Positions 7,641 to 16,794 are shown, numbered from the stretch's first letter. The stretch: 64,000 bases of DNA from Actinoalloteichus fjordicus (GCF_001941625.1 NZ_CP016076.1:5812001-5876000), one strand, 5' to 3'. The notes: generated by a model from the letters alone, not told the origin. Numbers and translations: made by a program.

Positions 7641-9161
7641 GTGAGCAACTCGCCCGATCGACTCCGCCTGTTCCGCAGGCTGGCCGTCTTCCGCAGGCTG
7701 GTTCCGCTGCGCATCGTGCTGATCGGCGCGACCGGATCGGTGCTGATCGCCCTCGGCGCGGTCGGCGCGGCGGGCGTGCTCAACCACGATCCGCTCCTGG
7801 CGGGCTCCGGACTGAGCTGGGTCCGCTTCGGACACGGGCGCGATCTGGCGACCGGCCTGCTCTATCTCGGGCTCGGCCTGCTCGTCTGGGCCTGGGTTCG
7901 GCTGGGCCGCGAGGTGCGGATCGAACGAGTCGGCACCCACGGTGTGCTGGCCGCGATCGGCGGCTGGCTGCTGCCGCTGATGTTCACGCCGCCGCTGTTC
8001 AGTCGCGACGCCTACAGCTATCTGGCGCAGGGCAACCTCGCCGCGCACGGCATCGATCCCTACGAGATGGGGCCTGCCGCGCTGCCCGGCCCGCTCGCCG
8101 ACAACGTGAGCTGGGTCTGGCAGAACACGCCCGCTCCGTATGGTCCGCTGTTCATCCTGGTCGCGAAGACGGTGGTGATGATCACCGGGCAGAACCTGAT
8201 CCTGGGCGTGCTGCTCATGCGTCTGGTGATGGTCCTCGGCCTGGTGCTGATGTGCTGGGCGCTGCCCGGCCTGGCCCGGCATCTCGGCGGACGCGGCGAC
8301 CAGGCCCTGTGGATGGCGGCGGCGAACCCGCTGATGCTCGTTCACCTGGTCGGCGGGCCGCACAACGACCTGCTCATGGTGGGTCTGCTGGCGGCCGGGG
8401 TGCTGGTCACCCTGAATCGCCGCCATGTCTGGGGAATCGTCCTGATCATGCTGGCCGCCGCGATGAAGGCGACCGCGGTGATCGCGCTGCCGTTCATGGT
8501 GTGGATCTGGGCGGCGAGGCTGCACGGCTCGGCCCGGTCGCGCTTCCTGCGCGCGGCGGGGGCGACCACGGCGGTGTCGTTGGCGGTGTTCACCGCGTGC
8601 ACGCTGGTGGCGGGCGTCGATCTCGGCTGGATCAGCGCACTGCAGACGTCCTCGCTCATCGTCAACTGGCTCTCGGTGCCCACGGCGGTGGCGCAGATCG
8701 CGCACCTGGTGGCCGGCTGGTTCGTCACCGCCAGTCTGCCCGGTTTCCTCACCGTCACTCGGCTGCTGGGCTTCGTGGCGTTCGCGGGCGTCGCCGTCTG
8801 GCAGTGGTGGAAGGCGCGGCACGGCGGCCCCCAGGCCGTCTATCACGCGACGATCACCCTCTTCGCGCTCGCGCTGCTCTCCCCCGCGACACTGCCCTGG
8901 TACTTCAGCTGGCCGCTCGCGCTGGCGGCGGCGCTCAAGTGGCCCGGTTCGGCCACCGTGGCGGCGGTCTGCGGTTCGGTGTGGCTGCTGCTGGTGACCT
9001 TCCCGAGCGGGGACACCGCGCTCTACTCGTGGTTCTACCTGCTCGGTGCGCTGGGCGTGTCGGTGCTGGCGGCGGTGTCGCTGGTTCGGCCCGACCCGCT
9101 GCGGCTGTCGAGCCGAGATCGGGTGGACCGCCCGGTCGGCCTGCCGCCGTCGTCCGACTGA
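7641..9161 (+). CDS. mptA: Alpha-1,6-mannosyltransferase (MptA/MptB family)
   Basis: A 506-residue polytopic membrane GT-C glycosyltransferase with about a dozen hydrophobic segments (first at residues ~24-46, IVLIGATGSVLIALGAVG). It should add alpha-1,6-mannose from polyprenyl-phosphomannose to the lipomannan core outside the membrane. The GT-C signature is the acidic/aromatic loop after the second helix: FSRDAYSYLAQGNLAAHGIDPYEMGP; a second conserved stretch is NPLMLVHLVGGPHNDLLM. Gene order (after the Rv2173-type gene) matches mptA (Rv2174); MptB-like activity is possible. GTG 7641 has GAGAG upstream and gives a protein close to the 516 residues of Rv2174. Confidence 0.75.
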   Translation: MSNSPDRLRLFRRLAVFRRLVPLRIVLIGATGSVLIALGAVGAAGVLNHDPLLAGSGLSWVRFGHGRDLATGLLYLGLGLLVWAWVRLGREVRIERVGTHGVLAAIGGWLLPLMFTPPLFSRDAYSYLAQGNLAAHGIDPYEMGPAALPGPLADNVSWVWQNTPAPYGPLFILVAKTVVMITGQNLILGVLLMRLVMVLGLVLMCWALPGLARHLGGRGDQALWMAAANPLMLVHLVGGPHNDLLMVGLLAAGVLVTLNRRHVWGIVLIMLAAAMKATAVIALPFMVWIWAARLHGSARSRFLRAAGATTAVSLAVFTACTLVAGVDLGWISALQTSSLIVNWLSVPTAVAQIAHLVAGWFVTASLPGFLTVTRLLGFVAFAGVAVWQWWKARHGGPQAVYHATITLFALALLSPATLPWYFSWPLALAAALKWPGSATVAAVCGSVWLLLVTFPSGDTALYSWFYLLGALGVSVLAAVSLVRPDPLRLSSRDRVDRPVGLPPSSD

Positions 9162-9287
9162 ATCGCACGGGGTCGGGGTCGGGGTCGGCGCCCGGCCCCG
9201 TTCCGCGCCGATCGTCGGTGAGGCATCGCGCCGGACTCCGAGCGCGCCGGGGATTCTCCTCGGGGCCGGCTCTTGCCGGGCCCGGCA

Positions 9288-9662
9288 TCACGGTGGCAGG
9301 GCCGACGGCGAGTGCGCGTCCGGATATCGGCGCCGGAGACGGGACAGCAGCCGCTCGTCGGTGCACTCGACGTCCCAGCTGGTGCTGTCGAACGCCGTCA
9401 GCTCGATCGTGGGCACACCGTCGAGGCAGCCGAGGAACCTGCCGTCGATCACCTGCAGATCCGGCGCGGTCAGGGCGAGCAGCTCCAGCGTGCCGATTGC
9501 GGGCCCGCCCGAGGCCGCGAACAGGTCGGCGAGTCGAGGGTGTGCCGTGGCCTCCTCGATCCACAGCTGCCAGGTCAGCGCCAGGCCCCGGTCACCGAGG
9601 CACACCAGCAGTTCGGCGAGCGGAACGTATCGACCGTCACGCCATGCGGCGAAGGTGATCAT
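9288..9662 (-). CDS. Hypothetical protein, 124 aa
   Basis: I do not recognise the family. The frame looks coding: ordered start MITFAAWRDGRYVPLAELLVC, conserved-looking hydrophobic/aromatic spacing (LALTWQLWIEEA), then a beta-rich half (TLELLALTAPDLQVIDGRF, TIELTAFDSTSWDV). No signal peptide, membrane span or cysteine cluster. ATG 9662 has GAGGG 7 nt upstream. It sits downstream of the Rv2175c-type gene on the same strand, separated by a 26-bp tandem repeat. Confidence 0.6.
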   Translation of the reverse strand: MITFAAWRDGRYVPLAELLVCLGDRGLALTWQLWIEEATAHPRLADLFAASGGPAIGTLELLALTAPDLQVIDGRFLGCLDGVPTIELTAFDSTSWDVECTDERLLSRLRRRYPDAHSPSALPP

Positions 9663-9723
9663 CCTGCTGCCCTCGGCTCAGGAATCGACGGCACGGGGCT
9701 CGACTGTGGGGTGCGGGGAGCGC

Positions 9724-9849
9724 ACCGCGCCGGAGGCGCGAAAGGCGACACCGCGCCGGAGGCGCGAAGACGACACCACGCCGAAGGCGCGAAAGGCGAC
9801 ACCACGCCGAAGACACCAAAGAACGCACCCGCGCCGGAGGCAGGCGGCC
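9724..9849. repeat. 26-bp tandem repeat, about 4.5 units
   Basis: Units begin ACC(G/A)CGCC(G/A)(G/A)AGGCGCGAA and repeat every 25-26 bp, with the last units more degenerate. Located between two minus-strand genes; the period is not a multiple of three and no frame uses it. Confidence 0.6.
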
Positions 9850-9893
9850 CGCACGCGGCCTGCTCCCGACCGGCGGAGACGAGTCAGTCCAGC

Positions 9894-10259
9894 TCAGAAC
9901 GCCATGGCCTGAGCGCGACGCCGCACCTCGCGGCCTCGGTTCTCCCGCAGAGCGGTGACCGGCGTCCCCGGCAGGGAGTCGTCCTCGGTGAACATCCACC
10001 GCATGATCTCCTCATGGGAGAAGCCACCGTCCTGGAGGACGGTGACGGTCCCCGGCAGGCCCTTGACGATGGTGTCGTCGGTGAGGAACTCGGCGGGGAC
10101 GACGGCGACGCCGTTGCGCCGCAGCGCCAGCAACAGCCCGTCTCGCAGCATCTGGTGGACTCGGGTGAACGGAACGCCGAGCCGATCGGCGACGTCCGGC
10201 AACGGCAGGACCTCCACCTCGGGGCCGAGCACGTCCGGGGCGGTGGGGAACTCACTCAC
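9894..10259 (-). CDS. Rv2175c-like winged-helix DNA-binding protein
   Basis: A 121-residue homologue of M. tuberculosis Rv2175c, a DNA-binding protein phosphorylated by PknL. An N-terminal helix-turn-helix (LPDVADRLGVPFTRVHQMLRDGLL) is followed by the wing (LLALRRNGVAVVPAEFL), and the C-terminal half (VLQDGGFSHEEIMRWMF) is typical. GTG 10259 has AGGG upstream. It is divergent from pknL, 75 bp apart, so kinase and likely substrate are adjacent. The N-terminus is shorter than in Rv2175c (146 aa), where a threonine near the start is phosphorylated; only Thr6 is available here. Confidence 0.8.
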   Translation of the reverse strand: MSEFPTAPDVLGPEVEVLPLPDVADRLGVPFTRVHQMLRDGLLLALRRNGVAVVPAEFLTDDTIVKGLPGTVTVLQDGGFSHEEIMRWMFTEDDSLPGTPVTALRENRGREVRRRAQAMAF

Positions 10260-10321
10260 ACCGACAACCCTGCCACAGACCGGCTGCGCCGCCCTCCACC
10301 GGTGGAGGTGGTGGTCCTCCG

Positions 10322-10327
10322 TACGAT
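10322..10327 (+). promoter_or_regulatory. -10 element of pknL (leaderless)
   Basis: TACGAT, 7 nt before the GTG at 10335. Confidence 0.5.
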
Positions 10328-10334
10328 CGCAGGT

Positions 10335-12506
10335 GTGAACCGACGGGAGGCGCACGTCATCGGCACGACGCTTGAGGGCAGGTACCGGATCGACTCGGTG
10401 GTGGCCACTGGCGGGATGTCGGTCGTGTATCGGGGTGTGGACCTTCGGCTGGATCGACCGGTCGCCGTCAAGGTCATGGATCATCGCTTCTCCGGGGACG
10501 TGAGCTTCGTCCGGCGTTTCGAGCTGGAGGCCCGGTCGGCGGCCCGCCTACACCACCCGTCCGTGGTGACGGTGCACGATCAGGGCGTCGACCGCTCCCC
10601 GTCCGGTGCTCAGGTCTTCCTGGTGATGGAACTCGTCGACGGCGGCACCCTCCGCGACCTGCTGCGCGAGCGGGGGACGCTGCCGCCGGACGTGGCACTG
10701 AGCGTGCTCGAGCCGGTGCTCTCGGCACTGGAGTCGGCGCACCGCAACGGCATCGTCCACCGGGACATCAAGCCGGAGAACATCCTGATCAGCCGGGACG
10801 GCGTCGTGAAGGTCGCCGACTTCGGGCTGGTCCGCGCCCTGGCCGATGCCAAGACCACCAGCGACAGCATCATCCTCGGCACGGTGGACTACCTCGCCCC
10901 GGAGCAGGTCACCACCGGCGAGACCGATGCCAGAGGCGACGTCTACGCGGCGGGCGTGGTGCTCTACGAGCTGCTCACCGGCGTGCCGCCCTTCGCCGGG
11001 GACACCCCCTTCTCGACGGCCTACCGTCACGTCAACGATCGCGTTCCGGCACCGAGCGAGCAGGCCGCCGGGCTGCCCGCCGCGCTGGACGAGCTGGTGC
11101 TGCGGGCGACCCGTCGGGAGCAGGACGAACGACCCGCCGACGCGGGCGTGCTGTTGCGCGAGCTGCGGGAGACGCGGACCGCGCTGGGACTCGGGGCCGT
11201 CGCGGTGCCCGGCGTGACTCCGGCCGCAGGCACCGGCACCGGCACCGGCACTTCGGGCACGGCCGTCTGGCAGGCTCCCGCCGCCGAGACTCCGCCGTCG
11301 GACGAGGCCGCCGCGCACGGTGTCGGGGGAATCGGTCCGGCGGATTCGCCCGCCGACCTGGACGCTCCGACCATCCGCACCGTGCTGCCGCCGAGGGGAC
11401 CGGCAGGCGGGCCTGCCGGACCGGCGGCCGCTCCGGGCGCGGGCGCAGGCCCGAATCCCCGGGCGACCAGGGCCTTCAATCGAGCCGACCTGCCACCGGG
11501 ACCACAAGAGACCCCGGATGCCGTGCACGCCGCGAACATGGGCGGTCTCGGCGGCGAACGCGGCGATCGGGGTAGACGGGGACGACGCGGACGACCGGGC
11601 AGGGACGGGTCCGCCAAGGGCAGCGGGCTGTTCGGACTGACCTCGAAGCGGATGATCGCGCTGGTCGTCGTGCTCGTCCTCGGACTGCTGCTCTGGTGGT
11701 GGAACAGCGCCCAGTGGACCTCGGTGCCCGCGCTGGCGGGCCTGGACTCCGCGCGCGCCGAGTCGGCGCTTCGGGAGGCCGATCTGGAGGTCAGGCTCGA
11801 TCCGACGCCGCACGACGAGATCGAGTCCGGTGAGGTCATCGAGTCCGTGCCGGGTGAGGGCAGGCGACTTCGGCGGGGTGCCGAGGTCCGGCTGCGCGTC
11901 TCCACCGGGCAGCCGATCGTGCCCGAGATCGCGGCGGGCAGCACCCAGGACGAGGCCTTCGCGCAGCTCGAGGAGGCCGGACTCGAACCGGTCGTCGATG
12001 AGGAGCTTGCCGAGTTCCACGCCGAGGTCGAGGAGGGAGCGGTGATCCGGGTCGATCCCGAGGCAGGCACCGCCCTGCCCATCGACAGCGAGGTGACGGT
12101 GATCCTCAGCAAGGGCCCGCCGCCGGTTCCGGTGCCCGACGTCGCGGGCATGGCGCGAGACGACGCCTTCAACACCCTCCGCGAACAGGGCTTCGAACCG
12201 GTCGAGCTGGAGGCGGAGTTCTCCGAGGACCTCGACGGCGGCCAGGTGATCCGCACCGATCCCGCCGCCGAGACCATGATCGATCAGCCGGGCACGCAGG
12301 TCGGGGTGGTCCTGTCGAATGCGGTCAGCGCGCCGTACGTCACCGGCAGCACCCTGCGGGAGGCGCGCGAGGCCATCGCGGCGCTGAATCTGGAGATCGA
12401 GGTCAATCAGTTCTTCGGCGGGGAGAACGCCAGGGTGATCGGTCAGTTCCCGAACCACGGGGCCCGGTTGGCCCCCGGCGACACGATCACCGTGAACACC
12501 CTATGA
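10335..12506 (+). CDS. pknL: PknL-type Ser/Thr protein kinase with PASTA domains
   Basis: A 723-residue receptor kinase. The kinase domain covers residues ~13-280: glycine loop VVATGGMSVVYRG, ATP-anchoring Lys46 in VAVKVM, catalytic HRDIKPEN (H142-R143-D144), DFG Asp162, activation loop with Thr/Ser before GTVDYLAPEQ. A Pro/Ala/Gly-rich juxtamembrane stretch follows, then one membrane helix (~440-456, MIALVVVLVLGLLLWWW), then four extracellular PASTA repeats (starting near WTSVPALAG, IVPEIAAG, VPVPDVAG, APYVTGS). PASTA domains bind peptidoglycan fragments or lipid II. M. tuberculosis PknL lacks PASTA domains; the corynebacterial form has them. Context (Rv2175c-like neighbour) supports the name. 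It may control growth or envelope synthesis. Confidence 0.9.
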   Translation: MNRREAHVIGTTLEGRYRIDSVVATGGMSVVYRGVDLRLDRPVAVKVMDHRFSGDVSFVRRFELEARSAARLHHPSVVTVHDQGVDRSPSGAQVFLVMELVDGGTLRDLLRERGTLPPDVALSVLEPVLSALESAHRNGIVHRDIKPENILISRDGVVKVADFGLVRALADAKTTSDSIILGTVDYLAPEQVTTGETDARGDVYAAGVVLYELLTGVPPFAGDTPFSTAYRHVNDRVPAPSEQAAGLPAALDELVLRATRREQDERPADAGVLLRELRETRTALGLGAVAVPGVTPAAGTGTGTGTSGTAVWQAPAAETPPSDEAAAHGVGGIGPADSPADLDAPTIRTVLPPRGPAGGPAGPAAAPGAGAGPNPRATRAFNRADLPPGPQETPDAVHAANMGGLGGERGDRGRRGRRGRPGRDGSAKGSGLFGLTSKRMIALVVVLVLGLLLWWWNSAQWTSVPALAGLDSARAESALREADLEVRLDPTPHDEIESGEVIESVPGEGRRLRRGAEVRLRVSTGQPIVPEIAAGSTQDEAFAQLEEAGLEPVVDEELAEFHAEVEEGAVIRVDPEAGTALPIDSEVTVILSKGPPPVPVPDVAGMARDDAFNTLREQGFEPVELEAEFSEDLDGGQVIRTDPAAETMIDQPGTQVGVVLSNAVSAPYVTGSTLREAREAIAALNLEIEVNQFFGGENARVIGQFPNHGARLAPGDTITVNTL

Positions 12507-12534
12507 CCACCAGCATGTTCAATCCGGGTAAAAA

Positions 12535-12563
12535 CAGCCTGCGCAGCATCTATGCTCAGGCTG
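12535..12563. promoter_or_regulatory. Hairpin between pknL and the NfeD/flotillin operon
   Basis: CAGCCTG (12535-12541) pairs with CAGGCTG (12557-12563), and inside it AGCAT pairs with ATGCT. The right half contains TATGCT (12551-12556), a possible -10 element for the downstream operon, so it could be a terminator, an operator, or both. Confidence 0.4.
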
Positions 12564-12591
12564 ACTGGACGACAGTCGAGGCAGGGAGCGC

Positions 12592-12798
12592 ATGATCGGC
12601 AACCGGGGTCGCGTCACAGGAAAGATCGGGCCCGGTCTGGTCGGCGAGGTGATGATCAGTATTCGCGGCGGAGTGGAGGCGTTCTACGCCTATCCTGCCG
12701 AGGCAGGTGAGGTCATCGAGCCGGGTGAGCAGATCCTGGTCGTGGATCATCAGCCGCCGCGCAGCGTCTATGTGCAGCGCTGGCTCCCTCTCGGCTGA
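12592..12798 (+). CDS. Small NfeD-like OB-fold protein
   Basis: A 68-residue protein with the character of the NfeD C-terminal OB fold: G-R-V-x-G-K-I-G-P-G-L-V-G-E-V opening strands, then AEAGEVIEPGEQILVVDHQPPRSVYVQRW. NfeD-type proteins partner with SPFH/flotillin proteins, and this gene sits 65 bp upstream of a flotillin, as in yuaF-floT-type operons. It lacks the membrane helices of full NfeD. AGGGAG precedes ATG 12592. Confidence 0.7.
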   Translation: MIGNRGRVTGKIGPGLVGEVMISIRGGVEAFYAYPAEAGEVIEPGEQILVVDHQPPRSVYVQRWLPLG

Positions 12799-12863
12799 TC
12801 GTCTCGGTCGGCGGCGAACCATTCGTCGTCGTCTGTGACGTCTACCATTCTGGGGAGCACCAC

Positions 12864-14351
12864 ATGCCAGAGGGACTTCTTCTCGTCGCCATCTCAGTGG
12901 TGGCGGGAATCCTCGTCTTCGTCATCCTGCTGCGAATGCTATGGAAGGTCGCCGAGCCGAATGAGGCGCTGATCATCTCCGGCCTCGGCACCGGCTCTAC
13001 GCCCAAGAGCAGGCCGGACAGCATGGGGTTCAAGATCATCACTGGTAAGGGCACCCTGGTGCTGCCCGGTTTCCAGGTGGCGCGCAGGCTGTCGTTGGAC
13101 ACCAATGGCGCGAATCTTCAGGTCTCCTGTGTCACGCAGCAGGGCCTGCCGGTCACGGTCCGCGCCGTGGTGATCTACAAGGTCGGTGACGATTTCGTCT
13201 CGATCGCCAATGCGGCGCGGCGATTCCTTGATCGTCAGGACGGCATGAACAGCACCATTCACGAACTGTTCTCCGGACATCTGCGGTCGATCTGCGGTGG
13301 ACTCACCATCGAGGACCTGATCCACAATCGGGACGCGCTCACGGGTGCCGTTCGGCAGTCCTCTGCCGACGAGATGAGCAAGCTCGGTCTGGTGATCGAC
13401 TCGCTGCAGATCCAGGAGATCGACGACGAGTCGGGCTACATCCTCAACCTGGGCAAGCCGCACGCCGCCGCCGTCGCCGCCTCCGCGCGGATCGCCGAGG
13501 CCGAGCGGGATCAGGAGGCCACCGAGGCCGAGCAGCAGGCGGCGGCGAAGAAGGCCGCGTCGGTGCGCGAGAGCGAGATCCAGCAGGCCGGCTACCAGGC
13601 CGAGATGGATCAGGCGCGGGCCAAGAGCAGCCAGTCGGGTCCGCTCGCCGAGGCCAGCGCCCGCCAGGAGGTCGTGGTCCAGGAGACCAGGGCCGCCGAA
13701 CTGGAGGCCAACCTCTCCGAGCAGCGACTGCTCTCCGAGATCAGCAAGCCCGCCGACGCCAAGGCGTACGAGACGCGGACCGTCGCCGACGCCGAGCGCG
13801 ACGCCCGGATCGCCAGGGCCCAGGCCGAGGCGAAGGAGACCGAGCTCAAGGCGGCGGCCGACGCGACCAGGGTGAAGACGGCGGCGCAGGCCGAGGCCGA
13901 GGCCACCAAGGCACGTGGTTCCGCAGAGGCCGACGCGACACGGGCCACGGGTGAGGCCGAGGCGGCCGCCGCGCGGGCCAAGGGCATGGCGGAGGCCGAC
14001 GCGGCCAGGGCGAAGGGACTCGCCGAGGCCGAGGGAATCCGGGCCAGGGCGGCAGCACTGGCCGAGAACCAGGAGGCCGTGGTCGCCCAGCAGTTGGCCG
14101 AGAACTGGCCCGAGATCGTCGACGCGGGCGCCAAGGCCTTCAGCAACATCGACAATCTGGTGGTGCTCAACGGCGCCGACGGGATGTCGGAGCTGTTCGG
14201 CAAGGCGCTGTCCCTCGGCGGCACCGGTCTCGGCCTCGCCAAGACGCTGATGCAGTCGATGCAGAACGAGACCGCCACGGAGACGGCCACCCAGAACGGA
14301 ACCGTGCACACGATCCCGGTGGAGCGCGACGAGCAGCCCAGCAAGAACTAA
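12864..14351 (+). CDS. Flotillin-like SPFH protein
   Basis: A 495-residue flotillin. One N-terminal membrane helix (LLLVAISVVAGILVFVILL, ~5-23), an SPFH/band-7 domain (~30-200), then a long Ala/Glu-rich coiled coil (~205-415) with the repeated EA-rich flotillin motif (GEAEAAAARAKGMAEADAA), and a C-terminal hydrophobic, Gly-rich stretch (ALSLGGTGLGLAKTLM). Flotillins oligomerise on the inner membrane face and organise functional microdomains. Shine-Dalgarno GGGGAG precedes ATG 12864. Operon with the NfeD-like gene; a strong hairpin terminates it. Confidence 0.9.
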   Translation: MPEGLLLVAISVVAGILVFVILLRMLWKVAEPNEALIISGLGTGSTPKSRPDSMGFKIITGKGTLVLPGFQVARRLSLDTNGANLQVSCVTQQGLPVTVRAVVIYKVGDDFVSIANAARRFLDRQDGMNSTIHELFSGHLRSICGGLTIEDLIHNRDALTGAVRQSSADEMSKLGLVIDSLQIQEIDDESGYILNLGKPHAAAVAASARIAEAERDQEATEAEQQAAAKKAASVRESEIQQAGYQAEMDQARAKSSQSGPLAEASARQEVVVQETRAAELEANLSEQRLLSEISKPADAKAYETRTVADAERDARIARAQAEAKETELKAAADATRVKTAAQAEAEATKARGSAEADATRATGEAEAAAARAKGMAEADAARAKGLAEAEGIRARAAALAENQEAVVAQQLAENWPEIVDAGAKAFSNIDNLVVLNGADGMSELFGKALSLGGTGLGLAKTLMQSMQNETATETATQNGTVHTIPVERDEQPSKN

Positions 14352-14390
14352 AGGCGCGGCCGGCACCGACCGGCCGGACGACATCGACGC

Positions 14391-14415
14391 GGCGTTCACC
14401 GGTCCGGTGAACGCC
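14391..14415. terminator. Terminator after flotillin operon
   Basis: Near-perfect inverted repeat GGCGTTCACCGG / CCGGTGAACGCC with a one-base centre. No U-tract, as is common for actinobacterial terminators. Confidence 0.6.
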
Positions 14416-14634
14416 GCCTCGGCGTTGGTCCCTCGTCGGCGGCCTCCTCGGCGGCCGGGGCTGGTCGTCGGGAGCCCGAAGTCACCACCGCTCATGCGGC
14501 GCGGGACGACGCGTTCTGGTCCGCACGCACCAACCCTCGCAGCCCCGGCGACCCCCTCGGCCCGACATCCCGCGGACGTCGGGCCGCGCGGCCCTGCAAC
14601 CGCTCCTCGCGGGCGAGAACGCCCCGTCGCGGCC

Positions 14635-14835
14635 TCAGTGCCCCTCCGGAGGCGGCTCCTCCGGGTCCTCCGGTCGTGCCCGGTAGGCGACGGCCGGGTC
14701 GTCGTCGGCGGGCGGCTCCGGATCGCGGGACTCCTCCGCCCGCGTGCTGCGGTTCGCCCTCGTCAGGCCCTCCACCTCACTGCTCAGCTCGTCGTCCAGC
14801 CGGGCACCGTGCTTGTCGCTTCCCCGTTGCACCAT
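14635..14835 (-). CDS. Small conserved acidic protein, 66 aa
   Basis: A short hydrophilic protein of a type common in actinobacteria (starts MVQRGSDKHGARLDDEL, then EVEGLTR...TRAEESRDPEPPADDDP). No domain of known function. GAGGAG lies 6 nt before ATG 14835. Predicted disordered and cytoplasmic. It is downstream-oriented with the release-factor-like gene's strand but separate from it. Confidence 0.7.
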   Translation of the reverse strand: MVQRGSDKHGARLDDELSSEVEGLTRANRSTRAEESRDPEPPADDDPAVAYRARPEDPEEPPPEGH

Positions 14836-14941
14836 GGTGGTCTCCTCAGCTCGTCTGCTGTCGGTTCCCCGGACCTCTCCTACGCCGGGTCAGGCCCGGG
14901 TGCGGCTCTCGGCCCGCAGGCCCGATCGGGCGCAGCGAAGG

Positions 14942-16051
14942 TCACCGGGGCATCGGGAATCGGAGCACCGCGCCGACGCCGTCTGGCACGGCACTCACCG
15001 GGTCGATGACGAACAGGTGAGCGTCGGTCGCGGCGGCGGCCAGGGCCACGGCGGAGTCGACCCGGCCCACGCCGAGGTCGTCGTCCCCGCCGTCGGTGCG
15101 GTGCGCGTCTCGGAAGCGGATGTCGGTGACGTCGTCGCCCACGGTCACCTCGCGGTCCATGCCGTCGGAGGGCAGCAGGATCGTGTCGACCGCGCCTGCC
15201 TGGAGCGCGGCCACGACTCGTTCCGGCCCGCTCACGGCCAGGCCCTGCCCGGCGGCCAGCTCCGCCTGGAACCGTTCCACCACCTGGCCGGCCTCGTCAG
15301 CCAGGAACTCGGCAGCCAAGCGCTGGATCTCCTCGGCCAAGGCCGTCCGGTCGGACCCGGCAGCGCGGCCGCCGTGCTCGGCCTCCACGGCGATCGATTT
15401 GCTCCGTGCAGGCAGCGCGGCGAGCACCTCGGTGCGGGCCTGCACCTCCCCCGCGATCACGATCAGCCTGGTGCCGATCTCGGCGGCGGCTCGGTCCACC
15501 TCCCTGGCGATCTCGGCGGCGTTGTGCGCGGCGGTGTTCTCGACCCGGCGCTGCACTCGATTCTGCGACCAGCCCAGACCGCGCACCTTGTGCACCGGGC
15601 GATCCTCGCCCTCCACGGTTCGATCGGTGCGCCAGCCGCCGTCTCGGACGTGCACCCCGATGTCGGCGCCGATCCGGTCGACGACGGCGACCACCACCGG
15701 CTCCTCGGCCGCGACGGCCGCCACCAGCGGGAAGACGTCGGGGACGCGGGAATAGGCGGTGATCGTGTTCTCGGGCGGCTCGGCAATCAGCCGGTCGAGC
15801 AGGACCGTGCCGTTCTGTGCCACCACGGCGCGGCCCGCGCGGCCGACGGCCCAGGGCTCCGACTCCAGCGCCTCGTCCACGGCGGACAGCGTGGCCGCGT
15901 CCACTCCCCGATCGGCCAGCTCCTCCTCGATCGCCCGCCTTCGCAGCGCGATCGCGCGATAGGCCTCCTCGGTGTCGCGGGTGACGTCGAGATATGCCAC
16001 CGCGCACGGACCCGACCTCGTGGCGAGTTCTCGCAGCAGGCCCAACTCCAT
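14942..16051 (-). CDS. Bacterial eRF1-like (baeRF / Vms1-type) protein
   Basis: A 369-residue protein of the Rv2629-like bacterial eRF1 family. The N-terminal domain holds CAVAYLDVTRDTEEAYRA; the central domain reads VVVAVVDRIGADIGVHVRDGG and GWSQNRVQRRVENTAAHNAAEIA (the conserved W-S-Q-x-R-x-Q-R-R-x-E segment); the C-terminal domain ends with VDTILLPSDGMDREVTVGDD. Related proteins are proposed to release peptides from stalled ribosomes or act in dormancy and stress; the exact reaction is unproven. A Shine-Dalgarno-like GGGGAG precedes ATG 16051. Divergent from the DUF5709 gene. Confidence 0.75.
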   Translation of the reverse strand: MELGLLRELATRSGPCAVAYLDVTRDTEEAYRAIALRRRAIEEELADRGVDAATLSAVDEALESEPWAVGRAGRAVVAQNGTVLLDRLIAEPPENTITAYSRVPDVFPLVAAVAAEEPVVVAVVDRIGADIGVHVRDGGWRTDRTVEGEDRPVHKVRGLGWSQNRVQRRVENTAAHNAAEIAREVDRAAAEIGTRLIVIAGEVQARTEVLAALPARSKSIAVEAEHGGRAAGSDRTALAEEIQRLAAEFLADEAGQVVERFQAELAAGQGLAVSGPERVVAALQAGAVDTILLPSDGMDREVTVGDDVTDIRFRDAHRTDGGDDDLGVGRVDSAVALAAAATDAHLFVIDPVSAVPDGVGAVLRFPMPR

Positions 16052-16235
16052 CTCTTCACACTCCCCATCCGGTCATCGACTCTTCGCTCGGACGTTCCTG
16101 CTCACATACCCCGATGGAGCGACCACCACACGTGGCGGCGAAGGCGAGGCCTGCGGGGCGCCGGTACGCGACGAATGGACCGGCATCGCAGGGGGTACCC
16201 CCGTCGGATGCAGCCGCCGATCCAGGAGGAGCGCG

Positions 16236-16745
16236 ATGAGCGAACGCCACCAGCCCGAGCTGCCGCAGCCCGGCGCCAGTGACCAGGAGCTCCTGTCGGT
16301 GTCGGAGGAGCTGGACGAGGACGAGCTCGACGTCGACCCGCTGGAGAAGGGCGTCGAGCCGCCGGAGCGCTGGTCCAGAACGACCGCGACCGGGGTGACG
16401 CCACGCGAGATGGTCGAGGGGGAGACGCTCGATCAGCGCCTCGCGGCCGAACAACCGGAGCGGCCGCGTGACGATGCGCCGGACTGGCCGCCCGCCGACG
16501 TCCCGATGGAGGATCTCGACACCTCGGTCGACGACGAATCCGTCGACTACCCGCTTGATCAGGGCACGATCAGTCAGGGTGACGTCGATTTGAAGGAGGG
16601 GGTCGAACCGGACGAGGGGATGGAGCTCGAACCCTCCGATGCCGGGCCGACCGGCGAGGCCGCCGAGGACTTCCCGGCGTGGCGGGGCGAGCCGTCCGAG
16701 ACCGCGGAAGAGTCGTCGATCCACCCCGTCGCCGAGCCGGAGTGA
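16236..16745 (+). CDS. DUF5709-type acidic protein
   Basis: A 169-residue, strongly acidic, probably disordered protein. The family hallmark is visible as DVDPLEKGVEPPERWS, then GETLDQRLAAEQPE; similar proteins are widespread in actinobacteria with no known function. Excellent Shine-Dalgarno (AGGAGGAG) before ATG 16236, suggesting high translation. No membrane or secretion signal. Confidence 0.75.
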   Translation: MSERHQPELPQPGASDQELLSVSEELDEDELDVDPLEKGVEPPERWSRTTATGVTPREMVEGETLDQRLAAEQPERPRDDAPDWPPADVPMEDLDTSVDDESVDYPLDQGTISQGDVDLKEGVEPDEGMELEPSDAGPTGEAAEDFPAWRGEPSETAEESSIHPVAEPE

Positions 16746-16794
16746 CCGACCGGGTCGACCCGCTGATCGGCCCGGCCCGCCAGGCCCGCCACAG

